NCBI GenBank assembly: GCA_037893245.1
Contig: JBAIAA010000412.1
Location: 930,001 to 994,000, forward strand
Direction: 5' to 3'
DNA: 64,000 nucleotides
From: Crossaster papposus
Lineage: Eukaryota; Echinodermata; Asteroidea; Velatida; Solasteridae
Below the pieces are notes generated by a model that ran no database searches, was not told the DNA's origin, and saw only the letters and a list, made by a program, of their open reading frames with translations. Below, in pieces: positions 1-12,400 of this stretch (positions are counted from its first letter, which is position 1; each line of letters opens with the position of its first letter). Position numbers and translations under genes: made by a program.

Positions 1-404
1 TGACCTGTCACCACGAAATGAGCCTTAAGTCGGATATTGCCATTTTGCAGTACAGAGGGGCAAAGCCAAAATTTGAAGGGGTGGTATTTTTTTTTAGATC
101 GCAAAAAAAATAAAAATCGCAAAAAAAAATCACAAAACTCATTCTACACAAGAAGAAAACAAAATGCCTAGTTTTTAAAGGATGGTTGTGTGGATGTTTA
201 TATCCTATTTTTAAAAGGCTCTTTCCGATTAACATTATTTTGTTCAAAACGTGTTTGTGGCCCAATTGGGCACTTTCAGGACATAGTGCCCCTTTAATTG
301 TTTTATTCTATTGGAGAAGTGTTTTGCAGAAACCAGATACACAGTATATAAAATCTAAATTCTGAAAAAGTATGACTTTAAGCTCATTTTGTGTCGACGG
401 TCGC
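1..404. repeat. MITE-like repeat with inverted ends
   Basis: The first ~30 bases (from the window edge) and bases 371-404 are imperfect inverted copies of each other, sharing a CTTTAAGCTCATTTTGTG-like core. A diverged relative lies at 4632-5163 inside WARS2, with the same left (CAGAGGGGCAAAGCCAAAATTT-like) and right ends. This is the pattern of a short non-autonomous DNA element. The interior is A/T-rich with no credible coding sequence. The true left end may lie outside the window. Confidence 0.5.
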
Positions 405-2164
405 TAGTTTGTGTGGGTAATGTGCAAAGTTTTTGATTTGTTTGTTTGAAATGAGTGGCCTTAAAAATCAATAGCAAATTCCATTATTATCTACACCATG
501 TTTCATGTTTCATTGGAAATATCTTCTCTTTTTTATGTGCAATTTATTTTTTGTTGTGTTTACAGTTCTCAGGCCAGTGAAAAATGATTCATAGTTTGTC
601 ATGCATATATAATTGGTATTATTTCAAATAGGCTTATTTTTTGTTGTAGCTAGAATGCAAATTGCTTTGAAAAAAACACTGTTTTACCTAAATATGGCTG
701 CTCTATTTAAAATTTATGCTGCATTTTTTTTTATATATGCTGGCTTTGAAATTTTTTAAAAGTATCTCTGCAATTGCACTCATTTTATTTATGTGAAAAA
801 TTTGTGTAAATTTTAACTACATCATAACAAAAAAATTGTACAAAGAAATAGTATCAAGGTATATATTAATATGCTATTTTAAATTTGAACCAGCATTTTA
901 GATAATGGTAAAGATAGATAATGGTTTTGATTGTTAAGACCCACTGAATAAAATTGCAACAATTACATTAACCTGGCCGTAAATCTTAGAGAAGATATCT
1001 GTTCGAAAATTTAGTTTTAATTTTTTAATTAATTTTTTTTTAAATAAATAAGTGGTACTCTATGTTTGAAATGACCCAGGGTAACTGTTTGTCGAGGCGA
1101 TTTATAATTTTACTGTGTACATTTTTTAATATAGCCCACATTCTATAAGGCAACAGAAAACTCATAACCCTGATAGTCATGTGGTATATTTTGGCCAATG
1201 AGAATCATGTTTAGCTAGATCATGAATATGCATAATGTATATTAATATTGGAAAGAATGTAGCAATCTGACAGTTTTGTATCCTTCATATATCATCTTAA
1301 CGAAGGTCAAATCAGTGCAAAAATGTTGAAAAGACATGGATCTGGGACTGAGAAACATTTCCAATTTTGTCAGGAAATAATGTTCTCGACTCTCTATAGA
1401 CTTTGTACACAACCGCTGAAGTAGCGTCAGGATACTACATTCTTTCCGTAACATTAAATATGATTGACTGTGCCTTTGTCACTAAATCATTTCTTGGGGG
1501 GTGGGTCAAATGGGGCAAAATTATTAATGCAATATGTATAAATGTCTTTCAAGTCTTCATCGATCAAATTTTGCATGTAATGCAGTTCTTGGTAAAAGAA
1601 AAATTAGCTGGAAACTTACTTTTGATAAAACAATAATCCAGATAATAATGTACGTCATCGGACGACATACTATTAGACCTATGCAAGATAACTGGTTAGA
1701 CCAGCAATTTTGTCTTACTTTTTTAGGGTGGTGGGGGTTTGAAAAATGTTATTTAGTTACATATTTATAACTATTTGCAGTTCTACTCGCAAGAGACGTG
1801 CTGGTTATTTAATGTGAAGTTGAAGCAGAGGTTTTTTTCAGTTGCCGCATTATTGTTGATGCGTTTGTATAGACATTCAACTAATAGATAACTTAGCATT
1901 CGCATTTATACCATTTGACCCCACCATATTGCATTTTTACTCCGTTATAATTTGTTTTAAAATAAAATTGAATAGATTTAATACCATACACCGATGCAAA
2001 GATTTCGACAACCGTTTACATTGCACATCCTCTTAGTTCAATATTTGGTATAGCTGCGTTCCACTATCACATTTGATCTAGAAAGATTCCCGTCTTTCGA
2101 AACTTTTTTTTGTCTAATAGTCGGAGGGTACTGAAAATAGGCTGTTCCATTATCTTTGGACCAC
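405..2164. other. Intergenic, nothing recognised
   Basis: AT-rich sequence. Open frames are short, with no splice-consistent or family-like protein. I see no gene, RNA or clear repeat. Confidence 0.6.
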
Positions 2165-2473
2165 CCTGTATAGACCATTCTAAGAGTAAAGGTATGTGTG
2201 AGAGTTCCTCTTCAATGCCGAAACCATCTGCCCTGAGACGAATTACAATAGCTGGTACAAAGCCTTTGCCATTTGAGGTGATCATTGGGAATGTACAGTT
2301 ATATAGCATGCTTAGAATGGTCTATACTATAGACAATATGCGCACGCATTGTGTTTTACATAAATTTGGTTAAGAGACAACTTCAAAGGTGGTCTAACCT
2401 GTGGCGTCACTTCTTAACCAAATTTTATGCAAAACACGATGTGTGCGCATATTGCCGGGCACATGGTCTATAG
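2165..2473. repeat. Nested inverted-repeat (foldback) element
   Basis: Two nested pairs of inverted arms are visible. The sequence near 2166-2182 (TATAGACCATTCTAAG) is inverted at 2312-2328. The sequence at 2329-2377 is inverted, imperfectly, at 2416-2472, including GTGTGCGCATATTG-type sequence and TTAACCAAATTT. The structure resembles a MITE or foldback element. No coding content. Confidence 0.55.
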
Positions 2474-3072
2474 GTAAGACTTTACATGTAGGCTGTGCAC
2501 AATATTGAAGATGCATTTTTACATACAAACGGGGAAATCCCGACCCAAGAGAGCATTTTGTGTATAGCTTTGTAGTATATTGGATAATGGAAAACGATCC
2601 TGGATTATACGGTTCTGTACAGTGATTAGACTTTTTTATTTTAAAGAAAGAACTCGTAACTCAAACTGACATCAGCTGGTTTTTGAGTAAAAACACAAAT
2701 TCTATATGAAATATATTTTTCAACTGGAATGAATAAACAATAGAAATTAACATGATTTTGGTATTGTGTTTTATTTATATCTTCAATTTTATCAAAATGT
2801 TTCTTTCATGGAAATAACCATTTTTAAGGGGTTAGCCTTGCGTTTTTATTAAATAATTTGTATTGAATAGGCTCAGTGATGAAAAACCTGACAGAATTTT
2901 ATAAAATTAACTCTAAGCAGCCCTTTGAAACAGTTCGCGCCAGAATTATTTTGACATTGACCGGGCTAAGGTGCGGCATTGTTTTATCACGAACCTCGAT
3001 CCAAGACGGGTTCAGGCAGGCATCTGTGGGTAGCACACCCTAATAGATATTAATGGACTTTGTCAGGTACTG
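2474..3072. other. 3' flank of WARS2, nothing coding
   Basis: Downstream side of the minus-strand WARS2 gene. TTTATT (AATAAA on the minus strand) occurs near 2770 and 2847 and could serve as poly(A) signals, but the region is AT-rich and these are weak evidence. Confidence 0.4.
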
Positions 3073-6000
3073 TTATATAAGCCCTACAAGTTTCTTGACA
3101 TCATTGTAAGTCCTCTCGGCAACTTCGCTAGCCCTCTCGGCTCCAGTCCTTAACACGTTCTCAATGTACTCCGGGTTTCTTCTCAATTCAAAAATTCTCT
3201 CTCGTATCGGCGCTAGTCTAGCGTTCACGGCATCAGCCAGCATGGCCTTGTACTCCCCGGTCTGCACTCCCACGAACCGTTCGCTGATTTCCTCCGGTGA
3301 CGAGTTGTCGATCGCTGCGTGGATTGCCACGAGGTTGGAGACACCCGGTCGGTTCTCGGGGTCAAAGGTCACCTCCCCGGTGAAATCAGTGACCGCTTTC
3401 CTGAACTTCTCTTGGATATCCCCGTGGGAGTCTGTGAGCTCGATGCGGCTTTTCGGGTCTGGCTCGGATTTGCTCATTTTGGCGATGGGATTCCGTAAGC
3501 TCTTCACTCGACTAACTTCGCCTGTGGGAAGAAATGGGAATACATATTTCACCATGAGGCAGTAAACATAATGCGTAAAACAAAATCTACAATGCCATAT
3601 CTTTGACAGTAACAATATAAAATCTGACTTTAAAGTAGTAATTACAATTTTAAAATGTCTGAGCTAGTGATTATGCTTGTGACTATTACTCTATGTATGA
3701 TAATTTGAGGTTACTGGAGAAATTGCTTATAAATGCTTATGAAAACATATACCATTGAAGTCAATTTGGCCAATGTGGATCTTTCAAAACTCAATTTAAA
3801 ACTGCCCAAACAGGCTGCAGCGAATAGCTAAATTATTGTTGATGCATCGTAAGTTACAAAGAGTTTAGTGAAATCGGGTGCGGGTAATGCTGGGAACTTC
3901 TGGATCGCGATTAAATAAACTCACCCGTGATAGCTTTAGGGATGGGGAAGAATGAGCCATAGTTATTGTTGAATATCCTGGCCAGGTTTTGGGCTAGCTC
4001 CAGATGTGGCAACTGGTCCTCCCCAACTGGAACATGAGTAGTCCTGAATAAAATAGGGAATAAAGGGAAATTGATAATAGACAGCTGGCGTATTTTTTTG
4101 GCGGTCTCCCAAATTGCCAGTATCTTTGTTCAAGGGCTCTAGTCAGAGGTCATATGATAAAAAGTCGTATCCTCCTTGAGTGATCCCCACAATGTCGCTT
4201 CCCAGGTTCTATCGTAAAACCGGGCGTGATCCCTAGCCACACTGCATTCTCGTGTTTATGACTTCTGACTAGCGCCCCAAACAAAAATACAGACAATTTG
4301 GAAGACCGCCAACATAAGGCAAGATAGCTCAGTTGGTAGTGCGCCGGTCCGGCATTCTAGAGTTTGCAGGTACTGCCTTGCCGATTTCTTTGTTCACTTT
4401 GAAAAAAATAAGTTTTAGTTAGATTACATATTTAATTGTACAAAATATATTCAAGGTATTAGGTGAACCGGTGATGTTCTTACTTATACAGGAGAATATC
4501 AGCACTCTGCAGGACTGGGTATGTGTAGAGTCCAACACACTCTTTCTTCTTGTCACCCCCAGCTTTAGACTTCCAGAAGAAGAAAAAGCAATGTAGAAAT
4601 AAAGTTACTTACAAATACAACAAAAGACTGAAGTCATATGTGAGCTGAAAGTCGGAAATTTTGCAAAACAGAGGGCAAAGGCCAAAATTTTAAAGGGTGG
4701 TCTGATTTTTGGTGCTTTCATGCGAATCTTACGTCCTGTTTCACCTTTCTCCAGTTTCGTTCTTTTGTCAAAAATCTTTGAAACCTATTTTATCCCATTT
4801 TTATTATGTTGTCATACATTAAATGCCATTTTCTCGAGAATCAGTTTTACCACTTAACCCTAACCCTGCCAGATCCAGCACAGTGCATCTGTGTTGACTG
4901 CTTGACCTTGCTGGACTCTGCACACAAGTCAATGTGACAAAGTATGCAATCTGTTGCGTCTGGCAGGGTATCTAACCAAAATACCCTGGAGGGTTAGTTA
5001 AAGTAAGTTGCTGGTCTATATTTGAGTACCCTTTTATGAGTATATTTGAGTACCATTTTATGTTGTATACCATTGCAAAACTCTTTTTCTGCAGCATCCA
5101 GATATATAAATATCTAAATCATTAACAAGTGCAACTTTAAGCTAATTTTGTGGCGACAGTCACATTTTTAAGATGCATTTGGAAGTATTCAGTCACAGTT
5201 ACGTGAGCCTTCTATTCTTCTAAACTGACAGACTTGTGACCAGACATAACTAACCTTCCACTGTGGAAATTGTCCAAGTCTGGCTACAGTGGCTTTGCAT
5301 CCCAAGATCCAACTCAGCTCTGCATGCTGATGTACCTGAAATTTTAAAGAAAAACACCTTTGAAATGTGTGATTTTGTGTGCGCAATTATTATTTTTTGT
5401 TTTCCTTAAATTTTCGTTATAGAACTACTCACACTAGACTGTTGAAACAGTACGCTTTTCTCCGGATCAATTCCGCAGGCCAACAGCACAGCCACACAAT
5501 CTCGTATGCTCTGCCTCAGCACGTCGGGATCGTGTGGTAAGGTGATAGAGTGCAGATCCGCTATGCTGAATACTACACTATTGGCCGTGTCATTCTGCAG
5601 TTTGACCCAGTTCTGAAGTGCTCCGAAGTAGTTGCCGAGATGCGGGATACCAGTTGGCTGGATGGCTGAAAAAATTCTCCTCTGAATGCCCTGATTTGTT
5701 ATGTAAAATTATGAATGCATTAAAATAAGCCAAATCCACAAAATCTTAGCGATGTTTCACAGTGCGATGTTTCACAGCGCCCCCACACAGAGCAAAAACA
5801 AGGCCGAGTGCATGTAAAGCGTGCCTGCGTCGGTAAGTCGCTAACCGCTGCAGGACATTGCATATCTCGGATCCAAGATGTGATTCCAAAAAGTTGAAGC
5901 TAGTATCTTTTCCTAAAATCAAGGAGTCTAACTCATTCATAAAAAAAACTTGTTCTGACATGCATGGCCCGGACACCATAGATTTTCCATGAGTGCTCCA

Positions 6001-6471
6001 CTGCGTAGATGGATCCCCGCGTAGATTTACTTAGGCAGGAATTTTCCGAACGCCAAAACCGCACCGTGCACGCTTTGGAATTTCCTGCTTGTCGCTACAA
6101 TTAAAACGAAGATATTTTGCTTTGTTAATCGCCATGGTGGAAGCCAATATAAGTTTTGTTGTAGAAAAGAGTAGCTGCTATTTCACAAGTTTCAGTTTTA
6201 AGCTAGTACTTGTTGCAAAGGCAAAGCCATGCCCATGTGAAAAGAAATCAAGATGATCGAGCCTGCCCTCGCTGACTCGATCGCAATAAACTTAGATCTG
6301 TCAAATTTTGGAGGCATTGTAATGACAACTCCTTAGCCAAAATCAAAATTTGATAAACCTTACCTTTTTTTGGCAATAAAATCTCGTAATGTTTGCAACT
6401 TGGCTCGGTTTTGCTGGCTTTGAAAAAACGGAATTATGTCGAGCAATTCTTCGGGCCATGGGTAGCGCCAT
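3073..6471 (-). CDS. WARS2: Mitochondrial tryptophanyl-tRNA synthetase, 6 coding exons
   Basis: Charges mitochondrial tRNA-Trp with tryptophan. Coding exons on the minus strand: 6471-6364, 5681-5433, 5335-5255, 4569-4484, 4043-3925, 3521-3073. Every boundary has a GT donor and AG acceptor, and all phases agree. The sum is 1092 nt, 363 codons plus TAA, close to the usual ~360. Exon 1 encodes a basic, acid-free leader ([14 protein letters not shown]...) typical of mitochondrial targeting. Class I motifs are present: the HIGH-like HLGN near residue 50 after [12 protein letters not shown], and KMSKS at about residues 229-233. Other family blocks are [17 protein letters not shown]-like [14 protein letters not shown], and [15 protein letters not shown]. 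Introns carry small repeats (4100-4310, 4318-4384, 4632-5163). The start ATG is chosen because it opens the targeting leader. No defect seen. Confidence 0.95.
4100..4310. repeat. 211-bp MITE with ~50-bp inverted ends
   Basis: Lies in the WARS2 intron between exons 4 and 5. The left arm (starting GGCGGTCTCCCAAATTG) and the right arm (ending CAATTTGGAAGACCGCC) are imperfect inverted copies over about 50 bases. They also share the internal CTCTAGTCAGAGGTCAT/ATGACTTCTGACTAG segment. Non-coding. Confidence 0.65.
4318..4384 (+). repeat. tRNA-like fragment, possible SINE head
   Basis: Contains a tRNA A-box-like TAGCTCAGTTGG and an anticodon-arm-like GCCGGTCCGGC. The expected B box (GGTTCGAATCC) is degenerate (TTTGCAGGTACTGCC), and a clean cloverleaf is not obvious. 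More likely a decayed tRNA-derived SINE start than a working tRNA gene. Confidence 0.35.
4632..5163. repeat. Diverged copy of the 1-404 repeat
   Basis: Lies inside the WARS2 intron between exons 3 and 4. The left end (AGTCGGAAATTTTGCAAAACAG-like) and the right end (ACTTTAAGCTAATTTTGTGG) match those of the element at 1-404. The middle differs and includes a separate stretch with the TCTGGCAGGGT/ACCCTGCCAGA inverted pair. Confidence 0.4.
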
Positions 6472-9345
6472 CTTGAATCATTACATTAGCGCCCTCCATA
6501 GTTGTAAAACGTTAATGTTCTTTTTGTCAGCAGACTGTTATTTTTACATAGCGCCCCCAGTGTTTGCAAAGCTAGACACGACCACTGACACGACATTGTA
6601 TTAGGCGCCGTCACAGAACCGAACACATGCGTATTGCGAACGAGCGCCCACCCCGCGCACGCCACGCCCGCGATGAGCATTTCGCGTACTTGCACATTCC
6701 ATAGGCGGATACATTTTCAGAACAGTTTTGAAAACGTATGTCATGTCTAGGTTTTATTTAGTTGTTTATGGGTTAGACAAGTTGGATTTGTCTGTGGCGA
6801 ATTTCATAGAGCTGTTAAGCACAACAATTCGCTTAGCACCAACAAGTCTTGCTCATAAATAACGGGTTGCCTGCCAAAACTCCATGTGCATTTCATGCTA
6901 AGCAAAAACCAACTGAATATAAGTCAGAAACAATATATGTTGCCTAAAAATTTGGTTTGTAACCATGTTTTTGACAAGGAAGAATTTTCATGCTAAACAA
7001 TTTGTTCTGCTTCACAGCTCTATAAAATGGCCCCTGACCATGGTCACGTTCCAGACCAATGTCATTTGGACATGGGCACGCAGCTCAGCCAGCCAGCAGT
7101 GAATCAGGATGCAACCATAGAACATGTATATACATTCCCATAGACACCAGCGATAAATGCCCATTATTTAAAAATTCTTTCAAAATTCTCACAGCTGTTC
7201 AGGCTTTACAGACGTACTACACTGGCATTGTCATTATTTGGCAAGTGGCCCATCATAATATCAAAAAGCCACAAAACAAGTGCAGCTGTCAAGAATGCAC
7301 CACCAGCCAATCACTTTCACTTTCACTTTAAACCAATAGCAGCCACTCTTTTGGAGCGGTGACCAGCTCAGTAAAACACATCTCGATATCACTCCTCCTC
7401 AACGAAAACAGTGCACACCGAATAATTTGAAAACAAAGGAGTATTTTGCAAAACTAAATAGAAGTTGTCATTGTTTGTTGGGGGCAATAAGAATAGTAAG
7501 ATACTGGTATAACTTGGTCTCAAAACATTGCAATTTTATTGAATTTTGGGCACACAAATTGGCCGCGGAGGGACACAACTACAAGCCTTAACGGCTCTAT
7601 GCAAAACGCATACGTTGCCTTGTCACTCAGCTGTCGGCTGCTTTCTTGTTATTGCTTCATTAACGCGCGAGCCTTTGAAGTCATTGTTGTGGTTAGATAA
7701 ATCAAAGTTGTGGCTGACATTAAACATCCCCGAAAATGACCTTGTTTGGGGCCGTTTATTTGTCTTCAATCCCTCAAGTTGTTGAAGGCAATGTGGAGTT
7801 CATGTACGTTGAGGATTGCAGGACTTTTTAGCACAAGGTGTGAGAAATACGACCTCGATTACGGGTTCTTTATTTCTCTATGATAATGACAGTTGCGAGA
7901 GACCGCTTTCAAAGCATGGAACATGTGGAATATAATGCAACGTCAATTCTTCAAGCTCGGAGTTCTCGGGCTTCTATCTATGGAAATGTAGGTACACTAT
8001 ATAAAGCAGAATTTAACTTCTTTAGGGTCACAAAACAACTTTTGTACACATTTTTGCCTTTTGCTATAAATAACGCAAATTCTCAGAAATGCGAACTCTG
8101 CGGCCCAAAAAGGAACATATTGCTCTGAAAAAAAATAAAAAAATTGTCTTGTCTATAACAAAACAATATTTGAGCTTGTTTAATAATTTTTTTTTTAAAG
8201 CAACGTCGCTGAATATATATATTTTTCGTTTTTAGGAAAACTTGCTATAGGTGTAGTGTTCAGGAAGTTGTTGCAGGGTTCAGTCGGTGATTCGTTGAGG
8301 TTTGTGCTTCAAGTTCAAGATCGGTAAGTCTTTTTTAATTATGCCCTATTAAATCCGATAATGAAGTGAAAAACATCTGCATTTGAGAACCTGATAGTCG
8401 GACTTAAATTGAGAAGAAACCGGGAAATAATGTAAACATAAAACGTCTCCAAATAATTTCTTGTGTGGACTTGGACTTGCTGTGCTTTTGTTTGTCAGTG
8501 AATTGGTGAGAGCACCAACACCACTTGTTTGTTATGTGACATGAATGCTCTGTGTTAACACACAACATACATGTGTAATAAGACCGGCTTGGGCCGATCG
8601 AATTATAATTCTTGAACTTTAACCTCGAACTGGAATAATTATATATGATGAAGACTTGTATCCAAGCTATTTTAAATAAAAAAGGAACTGGTCCTACTGT
8701 TAGTCCGGCCTAGGCTATACCATGAGTACCTGTTTCTAGCTGACAGGTTTTTTTTTTAGATTTAAATATTCCTTGTTTAATTAATTGTTGTCTGACTTAG
8801 GCGTTTTGTCAATTCCGTATTGTAATGTTATTGTTTTCTTGAGCTTATCTTTCACTGAGAGATATTTTCCAGTTTCGTAATTTGTTTCAAGGAGAAACAA
8901 ATATCACTGAACTAATCATAGCATAGGTTTCATTTAGACATGAATTATAAGGTGGACATTCTTCTCTCGGAAACTTGTGAAGGACTGATTTAAGAAAAAA
9001 ACATTTGGGCCCCTATGCAACTGTGTTTACATAGTTCATTGCTCACTCTCCGTTATTGAATTAATAGACTTTGATTTGGTATGCTATAAAATGTTCTATT
9101 TGACCGAGTATGGTTTATAAAACTAAGACGGCTGTAGGAGAAGATGGGAGACCGTTTTGTTTCGCAATAGTGATTTTATAAATATTATTCAAAATTAAAA
9201 GAATCTAAATGACTTTCTCCGATCCGTATCTCGAGATCAGAAAGGTACGGGCCCGACTTTATTATCGCGTGGACGGTATAGCTAGCTATGGATATGGACC
9301 GCGGATCAAGGAATTATTAATCCCAACGTAGCCGATAGAGGGCGC
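6472..9345. other. Divergent intergenic region between WARS2 and CPOX
   Basis: No recognisable protein gene. It must contain the WARS2 promoter (minus) and CPOX upstream control (plus). A GC-richer patch lies near 6600-6690. One splice-flanked open stretch at 8236-8323 is discussed in the findings. Otherwise nothing seen. Confidence 0.5.
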
Positions 9346-9354
9346 TATATAAAA
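9346..9354 (+). promoter_or_regulatory. Candidate TATA box for CPOX
   Basis: TATATAAAA stands about 90 bases before the CPOX start codon. That would put a transcription start near 9376 and leave a ~65-base 5' UTR. Position and sequence fit, but there is no transcript evidence. Confidence 0.5.
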
Positions 9355-9440
9355 TGTCGTTAAGCTCGGGTCATCAAATTTTATCGGCGTCGTCCGCTGC
9401 GCTGGAAACAGAATTGTGTGGAAATTAAATCGTTGTCATC

Positions 9441-12400
9441 ATGGCATCATCAGGCATTCGCTACCTGTTCAAATCAAGGTATGTATCATGATTTAGCAGC
9501 ATGTTAAAATGTTATTGTTGTTGTTGGACCGATGTACACGTCGTAGATGAACTGGGCTGGGCCCTTGTGGTACGTGCGTACATGACGTAGTCGTAGTACA
9601 GTCAAACCTTGATATAGCGGCCATCGACGGTGCCGGTTTTCGTGGCCACTATACGCAAGTGGCCACTATAGCAAAACGTACACATGTACACACACCCATA
9701 CATGTACATGTATGAAGTCCAGGAACCAAACAAAAGGGGAGATTTCAAAGTCAACAGAGGGCGCACTTCATTTCTGCGGCCGGAGTACACAGGTTTCACG
9801 GCAATGTAATTGTACACATTTTATTTCCTGTGGGCTAATATGGGTTGGCCACTGGCCGCGTTACGCAGTGGCCGCATTAGCAGAAATGGTTATGGTATGT
9901 TTATGCAAGAATCAAACTGGGACCAAGCAAAGGTGGCCAGTTAAGCCAGGTGGCCGCTGTATCAAGGTGGCCGCAATGGCAGGTTTGACTGTAGTACTAC
10001 CGTGTCGATCGTTATTTGTATACATGTTGCAGCTAGGCCTACTCCATACACAGTTGCATTTTTTGTAATGTTTACTTTTAATGTTGTAATATTGTTTGCA
10101 TTATTGTCGCTACAGTACAAATAAGCGAGTTCGATAATTCTCAGGTCAAAGGTCAGCTCTGTTTCTTGCTGTACCAAACTCTGCCTCGTCATCGGCCCTG
10201 CACACTGTTTTGGTACAGCTGACCTTTTGCATAATAAGCGAGTTCGATAATTGACTCCCACATTGCAGTGCGAGAGTCATATTACCGAACTCGCTTATTT
10301 CTTGCGTTTCATTGTGTAACTCACTCCACCGAACAACAATTTGTGTTGTTTAATACAAAATAGGCTAAAAAAATTAATAATAATTTGCGTAGGCCTAAGG
10401 AAAATGTAAATTTAGGCTTATTGGGTTTTGCCATTCACTAAAATATTTTTAGAAACAATTGATTGAGGTACCCACAGCTATATCATCAGTTTCGAATCTC
10501 AAGCACCTTACTTTATATTTTGGGCATTTTTGCTGCTTCAAACAATAAAAATGCACAACCGACAAATCGTATATTTTCTCTTTAATTAGGTTGAGTTAGG
10601 CTTTAGGTTGAGTTAGGCCTAAGACATGTACATGTAGACTATAACCCCAGGAAAAAAGAAAGATGAAAAAATAAAGTGTGGTTGCAGTAACCTGACCTTT
10701 CTAGATATTGTGTGGCCACATTTCTGACCAATAAATGTTTATTGCCGCATTTGGTCAAAATATTAAGTAACTTTTGAAAATAGCCTTTTCTAGATGTTGG
10801 TTTTTTTGTCTGTTATAAGTTAAGCAAGTAAACAGAATGCTATTAAAAGTATTTAAATTAAATATAGTAATTATAAAAGATCAATAGAAAAATTTACAAA
10901 ATATAATTATTTTCTTACCAACTTTTATTTTGATAATTTAGGGTATTTATAGATGCACTTTTTGTTTTGCCATACAGATTGTTGAAATTACAATTTATAA
11001 ATGTTTTGAATAATAATGTTTGATTACATTATCAATTGATTATGATAATTTTGTTCCTTCAGATTTAGGCCACTGGTTGTTGGTTCTATCGTGGGTGGAT
11101 TTGTTTGCTATGGAACCTACCGCCAAAAGGTAGGAACAAAACTTATTGCCGCTTTTTCACCCCAAAAGTTAAGTAAATGCAGTTATTAAATGGGTATTGA
11201 ATATTGGTTGGATATATAACCCAATGTTTAAAAATTCGGTTTTGATTCTACTCTTCTGTTTCAAATTTGGAAACCAAATATTTGAAACAAAAACTAAGCC
11301 TTTCATATTTGGTGACACAGCTAAAGAAAACTGCAACATCATCTAATTTGCTCCATGGTCTCTGATTGTAACTGCAATGTTTATTTAGCTGCCCATTTAG
11401 CTTACCAGAAAGTTCCCATCCACACCCCCCCCCCCCAGATTTCAAGGACCCAGTTGTCATTGAATCTGCAAACTTTACCGACATTGGGGGACATTTTGTT
11501 AGCATGATTGTTAGCTAGATGGGAACTTCCAGTGAAATGAAGAAAACAAAATTGTATTCGTTTGAAAAAATTAATTTAGGATAACCAGATTTTTGCAGCT
11601 GATTTCTAGTATTGAAGATGAAAAAGAAAACTTTCTATTTTTGTTTTTCATGTATTAAAGTAATGTATTTTTGTTCTCTTTTCTTTTCCAGAAAAGTCTA
11701 ATTCTAGCCAAAACATCATATGCTTCAGCTCCTAGTGTAACAAAATTTATGGCCGAGACAATTACACCCGCTACTACCCTCGAGGTTTGTTTTCGAGATT
11801 TTATGAAGAAGAATAAATATTTAATTAATTAATAAATATAATACATTTTTGGTGGATTTCTTAATATTGAATCTCTTTGTTATTTGTTTATAATAGTCCA
11901 GTCCTATTTACCTCTTCGTTTGTATTTAATTTGGAGTGCTGTAAACACTTTTTAAAGTGGGTTCGAAGATTTGGGATGGTTAGGGTTAAGCAGCACTATG
12001 AAATTTGGCCCATAATAAAGAATAAATAAACCACATAAACCACACATCGCATGAATATTGAATCTCAGTGTAAGTAAAATATGTTTTACACAAGGTTTCT
12101 GTCAAATGCAACTAAATATTGACACAGCTATTCGTAACATTGCAATAATGTGTTTATTTCCAGCAAAGCTCAGCCATGAAGTCAAGAATGGAACTATTTA
12201 TCATGAAAATTCAGGTGAGATTTCCATCTATATCTTTCCACTGACTGAATTTGCACCAAATTCTATCCATATTTCTGTTTGTATGCGAACACTGTAACAA
12301 TGACATTTTCTGGGTACCAAAACAATTTTAACATTTTTCGGTTCTTTTGTGTATTCTTACCACGTGACAAAAAAGGAGAAGATACATGTACATGTCATGT

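Noticed and set aside
4318..4384. Functional tRNA gene
   Set aside because: B box is degenerate and no clean cloverleaf forms; kept only as a tRNA-like repeat.
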